Assembly: GCA_004553485.1 (NCBI GenBank) | Contig: SFLG01000014.1 | Span: 1 to 52,965 of the forward strand | Length of the DNA stretch: 52,965 bases | Source of the DNA: Bacteroidales bacterium | Lineage (GTDB): Bacteria; Bacteroidota; Bacteroidia; Bacteroidales; Muribaculaceae | Direction: 5' to 3' | Shown: piece by piece, positions 1-8,200 of the stretch | How the letters are laid out: each line of letters opens with the position of its first letter | Numbering within the stretch: position 1 is the first letter of the stretch | The notes under the pieces: model-generated | Told to the model about the DNA's origin: nothing | The model's database searches: none | The model's input: only the letters and a program-made list of their open reading frames with translations | Made by a program: the position numbers and the translations under genes

Positions 1-142
1 GCGTCTTTCGATTTGTTCATCAGTCGTGTAGCTCGCTACACTCCTTCTTCACAAATCAAAATCCATCCCAAAATATGCGACCCTGCGTTAACAGAAATTC
101 TTGCTACGCAAGCGCCAAGGCGATTAGGGGAGCGGGCTCTTA
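1..142 (-). repeat. Dispersed stop-codon-associated element, copy 1
   Basis: Read on the minus strand, this begins at the nnr stop codon with AGAGCCCGCTCCCC. It continues through two small hairpins (CGCC/GGCG and CTTGC/GCAAG), the block TGTTAACGCAGGG, and then GGAG followed by a 7-bp hairpin (plus-strand arms 26-32 and 35-41). It ends in CGACTGA and runs on to the window edge. Outer arms GATTTGT (10-16) and ACAAATC (51-57) enclose the hairpin. A second copy lies at 52867-52965 and shares the AGAGCCCG, TTAACGCAGGG and GGAG-hairpin-CGACTGA blocks with a different stem sequence. No gene is seen here. The element is truncated by the window start, so its true end is unknown. Confidence 0.7.
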
Positions 143-1672
143 CTCGCACACCGAGGCGATGGCCTTGCCGATGTTTGCGGCGATGTCCTTGGCCGTGGCG
201 CCGAACTCGCCCTGCTCTATCGCTGCCATCTCGCCGGCCACGCCGTGGACGAAGCAGCTGATGAAAGCGGCAATCTCGGGCTTGTAGCCCTGGGCCATAA
301 AACCGCAGATGACGCCGGTGAGCACGTCACCGCTGCCGCCGGTGGCCATTGCGGGCGAGCCGGAGGTGTTGAAGAATATGCGGCCGTCGGGACGTACGAT
401 GGCGGTGTAACGTCCTTTGAGGACGATAATTACATTATAGAACGCGGCGACGTCGAGGGCTTTGCGCAGGCGTGCCTCGTGGCTCTTCTGACGGCCGAAG
501 AGGCGGTCGAACTCGCCGTCGTGGGGTGTGAGGACACTCAGCACGGGCAGATGCTCGATGAGGTTGGAGCGGGCGGCGATGCAGTTCAGTGCGTCGGCAT
601 CGAGTATGACGGGGGCGTTGGCGGCGGAGCGAGCGCGCAGGAACTGGCCGAGGGCGCTGACCGTCATGTCGTGGGTGCCGATGCCCGGGCCGACGGCGAC
701 GGCGCTGTAGTGCTTGTTGTCGGTGGGCATCTGCGATATGCAGCGCTGGTTCGGGTCGGTGTCCACCATCGCGCAGGGCTGGGCGGTCTGCATGATGGCG
801 ATGCCGCACTGCGGCACGTGTGCCACCACCTTGCCGGCGCCGGCGCGCAGAGCGCCTTCGACGGCCAGGATGGCCGCGCCCATCATGCCCTCGCTGCCGG
901 CGATGAGCAGGGAGGTGCCGAAGTCGGCCTTGCTGCAGAATTCGGTGCGCGGCTTAATCACCTGACGCACCGTCCCGCGCTGCACAAGGTAGTAGATATA
1001 CGGAATTTCGGCAAGCACCTTGGCGTCCAGGCCAATATTGAGCACTTTCCACTCGCCCAGAGCCGGGGCGTTGTCGGCGATGAGGAAGGCCAGACGCGGA
1101 GCACCCAGGGCAAGGGTAAGTGTGGCATGCACCATGTGCGACAGCGAGTTGCCGTCGTTCCACTCTCCGAACATTCCCGACGGGATATCTATCGACACTA
1201 CCGGAGCGCCCGAGTTGTTGATGTTGCTCACCAACAGCTGGAAGGACACGGGCAGCGGCTTGGTAAGTCCCGAGCCGAACAGACCGTCAACGATGAGGCA
1301 GTTGCTGTCGAGCTCGGGCCAGGCGAAATTCTCCGAGCCGTCAATCTCGTACAGCGTCACCGTGTCGGGCGACGCCAGCACGCGGTCGCGGCAGGCCCGA
1401 CATTCGGGCGTAATCATATTCTTGATATTGAACAGATAAATCTCGGGGCGATAGCCCTGGGCGGCCAGCAGGCGCGAGGTCTCAAGGGCGTCGGCGCCGT
1501 TGTTGCCCCAGCCGGCAAATACCACCAGGCGCACGTTGGGACGCCATCGCGACGTAATCTCGGCCGTGATAGCCTCGGCCGAATGTTCAATCATATCGAG
1601 TTCGCGCAGCCCGCCGGCCTCGGCCGTACGCCGTATTGCCTCGCGCAGCTGCTCGTTGGTAAGTATCTTCAT
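140..1672 (-). CDS. nnr: Bifunctional NAD(P)H-hydrate epimerase/dehydratase
   Basis: This 510-residue cytoplasmic enzyme repairs damaged NADHX and NADPHX. The N-terminal half (about 1-215) is the YjeF-type epimerase, with GWGNNGADALETSRLL near residues 50-65 and the DGLFGSGL motif. The C-terminal half (about 230-510) is the ADP/ATP-dependent dehydratase of the ribokinase-like fold, with GPGIGTHD, LDADALN, TPHDGEFDRL and GSGDVLTG. Both halves are complete and the length matches the fused family form. The ATG start is preceded by a good promoter at 1696-1727 with a very short leader. The stop codon overlaps the first bases of the dispersed repeat at 1-142. It is transcribed alone. The call is secure. 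Confidence 0.95.
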   Translation of the reverse strand: MKILTNEQLREAIRRTAEAGGLRELDMIEHSAEAITAEITSRWRPNVRLVVFAGWGNNGADALETSRLLAAQGYRPEIYLFNIKNMITPECRACRDRVLASPDTVTLYEIDGSENFAWPELDSNCLIVDGLFGSGLTKPLPVSFQLLVSNINNSGAPVVSIDIPSGMFGEWNDGNSLSHMVHATLTLALGAPRLAFLIADNAPALGEWKVLNIGLDAKVLAEIPYIYYLVQRGTVRQVIKPRTEFCSKADFGTSLLIAGSEGMMGAAILAVEGALRAGAGKVVAHVPQCGIAIMQTAQPCAMVDTDPNQRCISQMPTDNKHYSAVAVGPGIGTHDMTVSALGQFLRARSAANAPVILDADALNCIAARSNLIEHLPVLSVLTPHDGEFDRLFGRQKSHEARLRKALDVAAFYNVIIVLKGRYTAIVRPDGRIFFNTSGSPAMATGGSGDVLTGVICGFMAQGYKPEIAAFISCFVHGVAGEMAAIEQGEFGATAKDIAANIGKAIASVCE

Positions 1673-1695
1673 AATCGTCCTAAATTTCTTATCTG

Positions 1696-1727
1696 CAAAG
1701 ATAGCTAAAACGCCTCAAACAGGCAAT
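1696..1727 (-). promoter_or_regulatory. Promoter of nnr
   Basis: On the minus strand the -7 box is TATCTTTG (1696-1703), a perfect TAnnTTTG. Twenty bases upstream is ATTG (1724-1727), a near-match to the TTTG -33 box. Transcription would start near 1690, about 18 nt before the nnr start codon. Assigned by pattern and spacing only. Confidence 0.65.
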
Positions 1728-1844
1728 ATCCCCACAGCATATATAATACCCCGCCTCTCAATATTTGTTTATCCTCATCCAAACAAAACCTCCCCCACAA
1801 AACTGACAAATCCATACACAGAAAAAAACTTTACCCCAAAATGT

Positions 1845-1875
1845 TTTGTTATATGAAAACAAGATGCTATCTTTG
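1845..1875 (+). promoter_or_regulatory. Promoter of the higB-higA pair
   Basis: TTTG (1845-1848), a 19-bp spacer and TATCTTTG (1868-1875) match the Bacteroidetes primary-sigma promoter exactly. The start site would be near 1881. That excludes the in-frame TTG at 1887 as a useful start and favours the ATG at 1902. The AT-rich stretch before it (about 1730-1845) holds no gene. Confidence 0.8.
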
Positions 1876-1901
1876 CATTAACTATATTGTCCCAAACAAA
1901 G

Positions 1902-2240
1902 ATGGAATTGAAGCCAAGATTTGAAGTGTTGTTCCTGACGGAAGCTGATAGCTTTCTTCAGTCGCTCCCTGTCAAGGCCCGTTCAAAGGTGCAGTTCAAT
2001 ATTATGAAAGCACAATATGAAAACGACCCGGAGTTATTTAAGAAGCTGAATGACAATATCTGGGAGTTTCGTACCCGCTTCAATGGCATGGCTTACCGAT
2101 TGTTCGCATTTTGGGACAAAGATATCAGGGCAATGGTCGTGGCCACACACGGATTAATAAAAAAGACCCAGAAAACTCCTGCCGGCGAAATCAAGAGAGC
2201 TGAGGAAATAATGAAAACTTATTACGAACAAAAGAAATGA
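1902..2240 (+). CDS. higB: HigB/Gp49-like RelE-family toxin
   Basis: This protein of about 112 residues has the phage Gp49-like/HigB fold of ribosome-dependent mRNA interferases. The conserved core is visible: LTEADSFLQSLP, then KLNDNIWEFRTRFNGMAYRLFAFW, then VVATHGLIKKTQKTP, including the basic residues expected of a RelE-superfamily nuclease. The start is taken at ATG 1902 because the promoter's predicted transcript begins near 1881; an in-frame TTG at 1887 would add five residues. It precedes the antitoxin by 7 bp, the toxin-first order typical of HigBA. Base composition is clearly lower in GC than the flanking genes, which suggests acquisition by transfer (inference). Confidence 0.88.
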   Translation: MELKPRFEVLFLTEADSFLQSLPVKARSKVQFNIMKAQYENDPELFKKLNDNIWEFRTRFNGMAYRLFAFWDKDIRAMVVATHGLIKKTQKTPAGEIKRAEEIMKTYYEQKK

Positions 2241-2247
2241 ACGCTAT

Positions 2248-2562
2248 ATGGAAAAGATGAAAGTATACAGCCAAGAGGAAATGCTTGACCGCACACTCGG
2301 ACCTAAAGGAACGCCGGAGCGGGATGAATACGATGCCCAAGTAAAAGACTATCTTGTCGGTCTTGCCATCCGTAGGGCCAGAGAAGCACAAAATCTCACG
2401 CAGGAACAGCTCGGAGAGCGTATAGGCGTTCAGCGCGCCCGCATAAGCAGCATTGAAAAAGGGACAAACCTACGCCTCTCCACCCTCCGCCGAATATTCA
2501 CCGCCCTTGGGATTGAGGTCAATCTCAGCATCGGGGATATGCAACCCATCCCGCTCTGCTGA
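2248..2562 (+). CDS. higA: HigA-like XRE-family antitoxin
   Basis: This 104-residue protein carries a helix-turn-helix of the XRE/Cro type at about residues 40-95 (LAIRRAREAQNLTQEQLGER, then GVQRARISSIEKG). The N-terminal 35 residues probably contact the toxin. As in other HigA proteins it should bind and neutralise HigB and repress the operon promoter at 1845-1875. It starts 7 bp after higB and is cotranscribed. A strong hairpin at 2592-2619 closes the unit. Solitary XRE regulators look similar, but the adjoining RelE-type toxin makes the pair convincing. Confidence 0.88.
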   Translation: MEKMKVYSQEEMLDRTLGPKGTPERDEYDAQVKDYLVGLAIRRAREAQNLTQEQLGERIGVQRARISSIEKGTNLRLSTLRRIFTALGIEVNLSIGDMQPIPLC

Positions 2563-2591
2563 AGCATTTACCTTGACATAACCAAAAGCCT

Positions 2592-2619
2592 TAGAGCCCG
2601 TTCAGGGGAACGGGCTCTA
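2592..2619 (+). terminator. Hairpin after higA containing the dispersed-element motif
   Basis: A perfect 12-bp stem (TAGAGCCCGTTC with GAACGGGCTCTA) and a 4-base loop lie 29 bp after the higA stop. The left arm is the same AGAGCCCGTTC word that opens the dispersed element at both window ends. There is no U-tract directly after it. It may be a terminator or a reduced copy of the element. Confidence 0.6.
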
Positions 2620-2635
2620 TACTGCAACAAAATAC

Positions 2636-2666
2636 AAAAAACGCCTCCCGGGGGGAGGCGTTTTTT
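2636..2666. terminator. Bidirectional intrinsic terminator between higA and groEL
   Basis: AAAAAACGCCTCCC and GGGAGGCGTTTTTT form a 14-bp stem with a 3-base loop. The A/T flanks give a U-tract in both directions. It serves the convergent higA (+) and groEL (-) transcripts. Confidence 0.9.
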
Positions 2667-2684
2667 GTGGGGAGGGGGAGGCGA

Positions 2685-4319
2685 TTACATCATGCCGCCC
2701 ATGCCCATGCCGCCGGCGGCGGCTGCGGGAGCGGGAGTCTCCTCTTTCTTCTCGGCGATGACGCACTCGGTGGTGAGGAACATGCCGGCGATGGAGGCGG
2801 CGTTCTCGAGGGCTACGCGAGTAACCTTGGCGGGGTCGATGACACCGGCGGCGTAGAGGTTCTCGTATGTGTCGGTACGGGCGTTATAGCCATAGTCGTC
2901 CTTGCCTTCGCTTACCTTCTGCACAACCACGGCGCCTTCGACACCGGCGTTGGCGGCAATCTGACGGAGGGGCTCCTCGATGGCGCGACGGACAATCTCG
3001 ATACCGGTCTGCTCGTCGTCGTTGTCGCCCTTGAGGGCGTCGAGGACACCGAGGCAGCGGATGTAGGCCACACCTCCGCCGGGAACGATACCCTCGGCGA
3101 TGGCGGCGCGTGTTGCGCTGAGAGCGTCGTCAACACGGTCCTTCTTCTCCTTCATCTCGACCTCGCTGGGAGCGCCGATGTGGAGGACGGCCACGCCGCC
3201 GGCGAGCTTGGCAAGACGCTCCTGGAGCTTCTCACGGTCGTAGTCGCTGGTGGTCTGCTCGATCTGAGCCTTGATCATTGCCACGCGCTGTGCGATGGCA
3301 TCCTTGGCGCCGGCACCGTTGACGATGGTGGTGTTCTCCTTGTTGACAGTGACCTTGTCGGCACGGCCCAGGTCGGTAAGGGTTGCCTGTGCGAGCTGCA
3401 TGCCCTTGTCCTCGCTGATGACAGTGCCACCGGTGAGGATGGCGATGTCCTCAAGCATCTCCTTGCGGCGGTCGCCGAAGCCGGGAGCCTTGACAGCACA
3501 GATTTTGAGCGAGCCGCGCAGACGGTTGACAACGAGAGTTGCCAGAGCCTCCTGGTCGACATCCTCGCTGATGATGAGCAGGGGACGGGCGTTCTGTGCC
3601 ACGGCCTCGAGCACGGGCAGGATGTCCTTGAGGTTGCTTACCTTCTTGTCGTAGAGCAGGATGTAGGGCTGGTCCATCACGCACTCCATCTTCTCGGTGT
3701 CGGTGACGAAGTAGGGCGAGATGTAGCCGCGGTCAAACTGCATACCCTCTACCATGTCGATGGTGGTCTCGGTGCCCTTGGCCTCGTCGACGGTGATGAC
3801 ACCCTCCTTCTTTACCTTCTGCATGGCCTCGGCGATGAGCTTGCCGATGCGGTCGTCGTTGTTGGCACTGACGCGTGCGACGTCCTCAATCTTCTTGAAG
3901 TCGTCGCCTACCTCCTGGCTCATTGCCTTGATGTTGGCCACGACAGCCTCGACGGCCTTGTCGATACCGCGTTTGAGGTCCATGGGGTTGGCGCCGGCGG
4001 TGACGTTCTTGAGGCCGACGTTGATAATCGACTGAGCCAGGACGGTGGCGGTGGTGGTGCCGTCGCCGGCGTCGTCACCGGTCTTGCTTGCCACTTCCTT
4101 GACAAGCTGTGCGCCCATGTTCTGCATGGGCTCGGACAGCTCGACCTCGCGGGCCACGCTCACGCCGTCCTTGGTGATGTGGGGAGCGCCGAATTTCTTG
4201 TCGAGAATGACATTACGGCCTTTGGGGCCGAGAGTTACCTTTACTGCGTCGGCAAGGATGTCGACACCTTTTTTGAGCTCGTCGCGAGCTTCAATATTGA
4301 ATTTAATATCTTTTGCCAT
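2685..4319 (-). CDS. groEL: 60 kDa chaperonin GroEL
   Basis: This 544-residue ATP-dependent chaperonin subunit forms the double-ring folding chamber capped by GroES. Diagnostic stretches are LGPKGRNVILDKKFGAP and the ATP-site DGTTTATVLAQ. The apical and intermediate domains and the flexible GGMGMGGMM tail are present. Length is normal. It lies 50 bp after groES on the same strand, forming the usual groES-groEL operon, and ends at the bidirectional terminator at 2636-2666. Identification is certain. Confidence 0.99.
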   Translation of the reverse strand: MAKDIKFNIEARDELKKGVDILADAVKVTLGPKGRNVILDKKFGAPHITKDGVSVAREVELSEPMQNMGAQLVKEVASKTGDDAGDGTTTATVLAQSIINVGLKNVTAGANPMDLKRGIDKAVEAVVANIKAMSQEVGDDFKKIEDVARVSANNDDRIGKLIAEAMQKVKKEGVITVDEAKGTETTIDMVEGMQFDRGYISPYFVTDTEKMECVMDQPYILLYDKKVSNLKDILPVLEAVAQNARPLLIISEDVDQEALATLVVNRLRGSLKICAVKAPGFGDRRKEMLEDIAILTGGTVISEDKGMQLAQATLTDLGRADKVTVNKENTTIVNGAGAKDAIAQRVAMIKAQIEQTTSDYDREKLQERLAKLAGGVAVLHIGAPSEVEMKEKKDRVDDALSATRAAIAEGIVPGGGVAYIRCLGVLDALKGDNDDEQTGIEIVRRAIEEPLRQIAANAGVEGAVVVQKVSEGKDDYGYNARTDTYENLYAAGVIDPAKVTRVALENAASIAGMFLTTECVIAEKKEETPAPAAAAGGMGMGGMM

Positions 4320-4369
4320 AATTGTTTAAGTATTTGATGTTGAGGAAATATAGACAGACAGCGAGCCTA

Positions 4370-4642
4370 TCAGCCCAGGATGGCGAGGATGTCGCTCTGG
4401 CGCATGATCAGCACTGTCTCGCGGTCGATTTCGACCTCGGTGCCGGCGTATTTGCCATACAGCACTACGTCGCCCACCTTAACCTGCATTGCTTCGTCCT
4501 TGGTGCCGGGGCCTACGGCCAGCACGGTGCCGCGCAGGGGTTTCTCTTTGGCGGTGTCGGGGATGATAATGCCGGTTGCGGTAACTTCCTCGGCCGGTGT
4601 GGGTTTAATCAATACTCTGTCAGATAATGGTTTTACGTTCAT
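4370..4642 (-). CDS. groES: 10 kDa co-chaperonin GroES
   Basis: This 90-residue co-chaperonin is the heptameric lid of GroEL. MNVKPLSDRVLIKP opens the protein and a mobile loop follows (EEVTATGIIIPDTAKEKP). The GTVLAVGPG and VLYGKYAGTEV strands and the C-terminal ILAILG are typical. It is the first gene of the groES-groEL operon. The upstream region has an unusual promoter with a direct repeat (4732-4784). No CIRCE element was found. Confidence 0.99.
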   Translation of the reverse strand: MNVKPLSDRVLIKPTPAEEVTATGIIIPDTAKEKPLRGTVLAVGPGTKDEAMQVKVGDVVLYGKYAGTEVEIDRETVLIMRQSDILAILG

Positions 4643-4731
4643 AATATTATATGTTAGTTTGTTTGTTGTTCGATTTTTTAGTTGACGCGCACAAAGACTG
4701 CGCAGACGCTAATCATCTGCATAAACTGTGC

Positions 4732-4784
4732 CAAAGGCGTCACGGGCTCATATATATGCCAAAAGTCTGACAGATTTCTGACAG
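4732..4784 (-). promoter_or_regulatory. Probable groES promoter with an adjoining direct repeat
   Basis: On the minus strand TTTG (4760-4763) is followed, after exactly 20 bp, by CGCCTTTG (4732-4739). This keeps the TTTG half of the -7 box but lacks its TA. Abutting the -33 box is the direct repeat CTGTCAGA at 11-bp spacing (plus-strand copies 4766-4773 and 4777-4784), on one face of the helix. A weak core next to a repeated site fits an activated heat-shock promoter. This is inference from layout. Confidence 0.45.
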
Positions 4785-4816
4785 GCGGTAAGCGCGTGAC
4801 GCCACGGCCCGGACAC

Positions 4817-5167
4817 TCATCCGGGGAAGTATTTGGCCGCCAGCTCGTCGATGGCGCTGACGTTGACTGAGCCCTTGCCGTCGGTGATGGTGAAGAAGCG
4901 GCGCACGTCGTAGTGGTCGGGGTTGAGCTTCACCTGAGCGTCGGCGGCATCGGCCGTCTCGGGCCGCGAGGCCGCGGCGGCGTTCTCCACCGCTTCCTGC
5001 GAGTCGGCAAGGTCCTCGAGCACATCGCCGGCGCGTACAAGGTCGACCAGCCCGTTGCCTGGCATCACAACAATCTGTGCCTCGGGCCCGTAGTATTCAA
5101 AGTTGTTGATATAAGCCTCGACGAGGTTGTTTAACGATGACTTGAATTCGTCTTTTGTTATAGGCAT
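4817..5167 (-). CDS. Small protein of unknown function
   Basis: This is an acidic, soluble-looking protein of 116 residues. I do not recognise the family. It starts MPITKDEFKSSLNNLVEAY and has a hydrophobic strand-like segment (AQIVVMPGNGLVDLV). An alanine- and acid-rich linker follows (about residues 55-80), then a C-terminal segment ending in ELAAKYFPG. No signal peptide or membrane segment is visible. The start at 5167 is preferred over an in-frame upstream start at 5212, because the longer form would be translated from the terminator hairpin at 5179-5227. It lies on the same strand as the alpha-2-macroglobulin gene upstream and groES downstream but is separated from both by regulatory DNA. 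Confidence 0.65.
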   Translation of the reverse strand: MPITKDEFKSSLNNLVEAYINNFEYYGPEAQIVVMPGNGLVDLVRAGDVLEDLADSQEAVENAAAASRPETADAADAQVKLNPDHYDVRRFFTITDGKGSVNVSAIDELAAKYFPG

Positions 5168-5178
5168 AATAAAATATG

Positions 5179-5227
5179 ATAAGAGCTGTTTATGTGTTCG
5201 CAAGTATAACACACAAACAGCTCTTAT
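5179..5227 (-). terminator. Long hairpin after the alpha-2-macroglobulin gene
   Basis: A 20-bp stem (5179-5198 with 5208-5227, one G-T pair) has a 9-base loop. It lies downstream of the large minus-strand gene and just upstream of the small gene at 4817-5167. AT-rich DNA follows on both sides, so it probably terminates the long transcript. Confidence 0.75.
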
Positions 5228-5285
5228 AGTTTTTGGGGCCGGGCGGCCCGGGTGCTATCTTAGCTATTATAGCCCCCCGGCTGCT

Positions 5286-8200
5286 CTACCTGGCTACGTG
5301 CAGCAAGCAGCCCGACGAGTGGGCGGTGAGCGCGGGCGCCTCGGAGCAGGTTGCCACGGCTACGCCCGAGTTGAAGGTACCGGCGTTGTTGACCGTGAAG
5401 TCGTAGGTCAGCATCCACGTGCCTTTGGGCACATACTCGAGGTAGAGGTTGGTGGCAGCGGTGCGGTTCTCGCGGTAGGCGCTGATGCCGTCGCCGTAGA
5501 CCCAGCCCGAGAGCTGGATGACGGGGACAAAGGTGGCGGCGCGCTGGTCGGTGACGATGACGCGCGACATGGGCCTGTCGGTCTTGACGGTGAGCAGCGT
5601 GCGCACCTTCTGCCCTACCCTCAGCGTGTCGGTGGCGGCGTCGAAGGCGCGCCAAGTGCCGTCGGGATTCTGCACATTCAGCTTTTTCTCAATCGAGATT
5701 TCGCCGTCGCTGAAGGCGCGCACCTCGGCCGAGGGAGCCGTGTAGCGCGTAATCAGCGCACCGTAGGCCGGCGTGGTGGCGTCGGAGCGTGTCAGCTTGA
5801 CCGAGCGGCCGTCCAGCCGGATGTCGAAGCGGCCCAGCTTGTCCTGCATGGCGGGGACGGTATCGCGGCCGTCGACACTGACGGTGACCTTGCCGGCGGG
5901 AACAGTCCACGGCGTGCCCGAGTTTATCATCGATGCCACAATGAAGGAGGTGACGGTGTTGTTGCCCCAAGCCTCACCCTGGCGGCGTACAATCAGGTAC
6001 TGGCGTATGCCGTCGACAATCTGCGACTTGGGGACTATGGCGCCGTAGCACTCGAGCAGCCAGGCGTAGGTCTGGAGGCTGCTGACATTCATAAACTCGA
6101 AGCCCTTGTCGGCGGTCTGCGTGCCAAACTGGTCGAGGCTGCCCATGAGGGTGCGTGCCATCGACTTGTTGCCGCTGTACTCGAGGGCGCAGGCCGCAAG
6201 AGTCTTTTCGGGGATGGAGAATTTCTTCCAGTTCTTGTTGATGTACTGGATAGTGGCATTGGACACCTTGCGGCCGTTGAGCGACATCGCGGGGGTGGCG
6301 AAGGCCGAGCGGGTGATGACATAGCGCATGTCGGTGTGCTCCACCGCATCGTCGTAGTAAGGCAGGGCACGCTTTATCATGCTCTCCATGCGACTGTCGT
6401 CCAACATTCCGGCGCGTTTCAGCGTCGCCATCTGGTCAAGCACCTGTGCCGTGACATATACCGACGAGCGGCTGCTCCACTCGCCCCACTTCCATCCGCC
6501 GTCACTGTTCTGCAGGTCGCCGAGCACCTTGCGCGCGCCGTCCATTGTACGTTTCAGATCCGACTTATTGAACTTGATCTCCAGTTCGGGGTGCTCCTTC
6601 ATCAGCGACAACGCTATCGCCGCGCCGAAGTAGGCATTGGCCTGGCTGCCTGCCGTGGGCAGGACGTCGCCGGTGAACTCGGGCAGCGACGACACGACGG
6701 TCCACATCGGGTTGCCGGTGTACGACAGCTCGGCCTCGAAGGCACTGCCCTGCTGTGCGGGCACCTCGGCCGACCAGCTGTCCTGGCCGGGGTTGAGGTA
6801 GAAGTTGCGGCTCTCGGTGACGCGGCTCTGCGAGGGCAGCACGGCAAGGGCCACGGCCTCGCCGTCCGAGTTGTTGCCCGAAAGGGCACGGATTACGAAG
6901 CGCACGCTGTCGGCGGTCACCGGCACCTTCACCTCTATGGGCAGGGCGGTGTTGCCCATAGCGGGCAGAGTGACCGTACGCGTGTAGACATCGGGCGTCT
7001 CCGAGTCCGAGGCGATGCTCTCCAGGCGCACGTCCACCTCGCGGGCGGCGTCGGTGGTATTCACCAACAGGGCCTGCACCGTCACCTCGTCGCCGGCACG
7101 CACAAACTGGGGCGCGTTGAGGCTGACGGTGACGGGCTTGTTGGACACAAAGGTGCGCCGGATGGCCGTGCTGTATCCTTCCTTTGTCCAGGCGCTGACC
7201 ATCATCTGCCACATCGTGTTGGAGTTGGGGACATCGAAGGGTACTGTCAGCCGGCCGTCGGCACCGGTGGTTAGCATCGGCTGCCAAAGGGCCGAATATT
7301 TGTCATCGGTGCGCAGGACTACGTCGTCCAAAGTTTTTACCTCGATGGTCCCGTCGGAAACGCCGTATGCCACGACGACGTCTCCCAACAACTCGCTCCC
7401 ATCGGTCGTAGCTTTGTCCTCGTCTATCTGAACGTCACCGGCTTCCATCTCCGATTCGGTTTCCACCGCTTCATTTTTGGCAACCGCCATGTCCACGGTA
7501 GCCATCGGGGCACGCGAACCATAAATCCGGGCATTTAACCGGTTACTTTTGTACATCACCATACCATACGGGCTCGAAATCCAGCGCCACTGCGGAGCCT
7601 CGACAGAGACAACGTCCTCGAGAGTCAGGCGCTGCACAAAGGTCTCCCATAAATTACCGTCGGCTCGTCTGACCGAAAGGGAATACAGGTTGGGGCTCGA
7701 GATGTAGACCCTGAATATGCTGGGTGCCCACAGCTGGTCGAGGCGGCTGTCGTAGACATTTACGGCAACCGCGGCGTCGACGCCCCGGCCCTTTGCGTCA
7801 GTGACGCGGAGGGTCCAGCTCTCTTTGCTGCCCGACACGACCTTGTCGCGGAAACTCTCGAGCGTTATGTTGATTTTTTGGGTGCTACGGTTCTTTATGG
7901 GTAAAGTCTTGCCTACCGTCGCGCCGTCATGTACGGTAAACAGCGTCAGCTCGTCTCCGTAGACGGCATCGCTGAGGTCGAAGACCTCGTAGAGATTGTG
8001 GTAGCCGCCTTTCAGCTCGTGCGTCTCAAAACGGCAGCCGCCGTCTTTGGTGTTGAACGCCGCCGTCAGCCATACCGAAGTGCTGAGGCCGATGAGCGAG
8101 TCGTTGGGCATCCACATAACGGATTCTACAGGCAGTTTGTCGGTGTCGGTACGGTATATTGTTACTACGTAGAATCTCTTGGACATGCACAAGGTGGTGT

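Noticed and set aside
245..1708. Long plus-strand open frame antisense to nnr
   Set aside because: Low-complexity Gly/Ala/Val/His product, a mirror of GC-rich codon use in the real minus-strand gene.
2667..4337. Long plus-strand open frame antisense to groEL
   Set aside because: Entirely opposite a certain groEL gene; the composition is that of an antisense shadow.
4643..4816. CIRCE operator upstream of groES
   Set aside because: No TTAGCACTC-N9-GAGTGCTAA match was found.
5127..7274. 715-codon plus-strand open frame
   Set aside because: Antisense to the alpha-2-macroglobulin gene, which has a signal peptide and recognisable domains.
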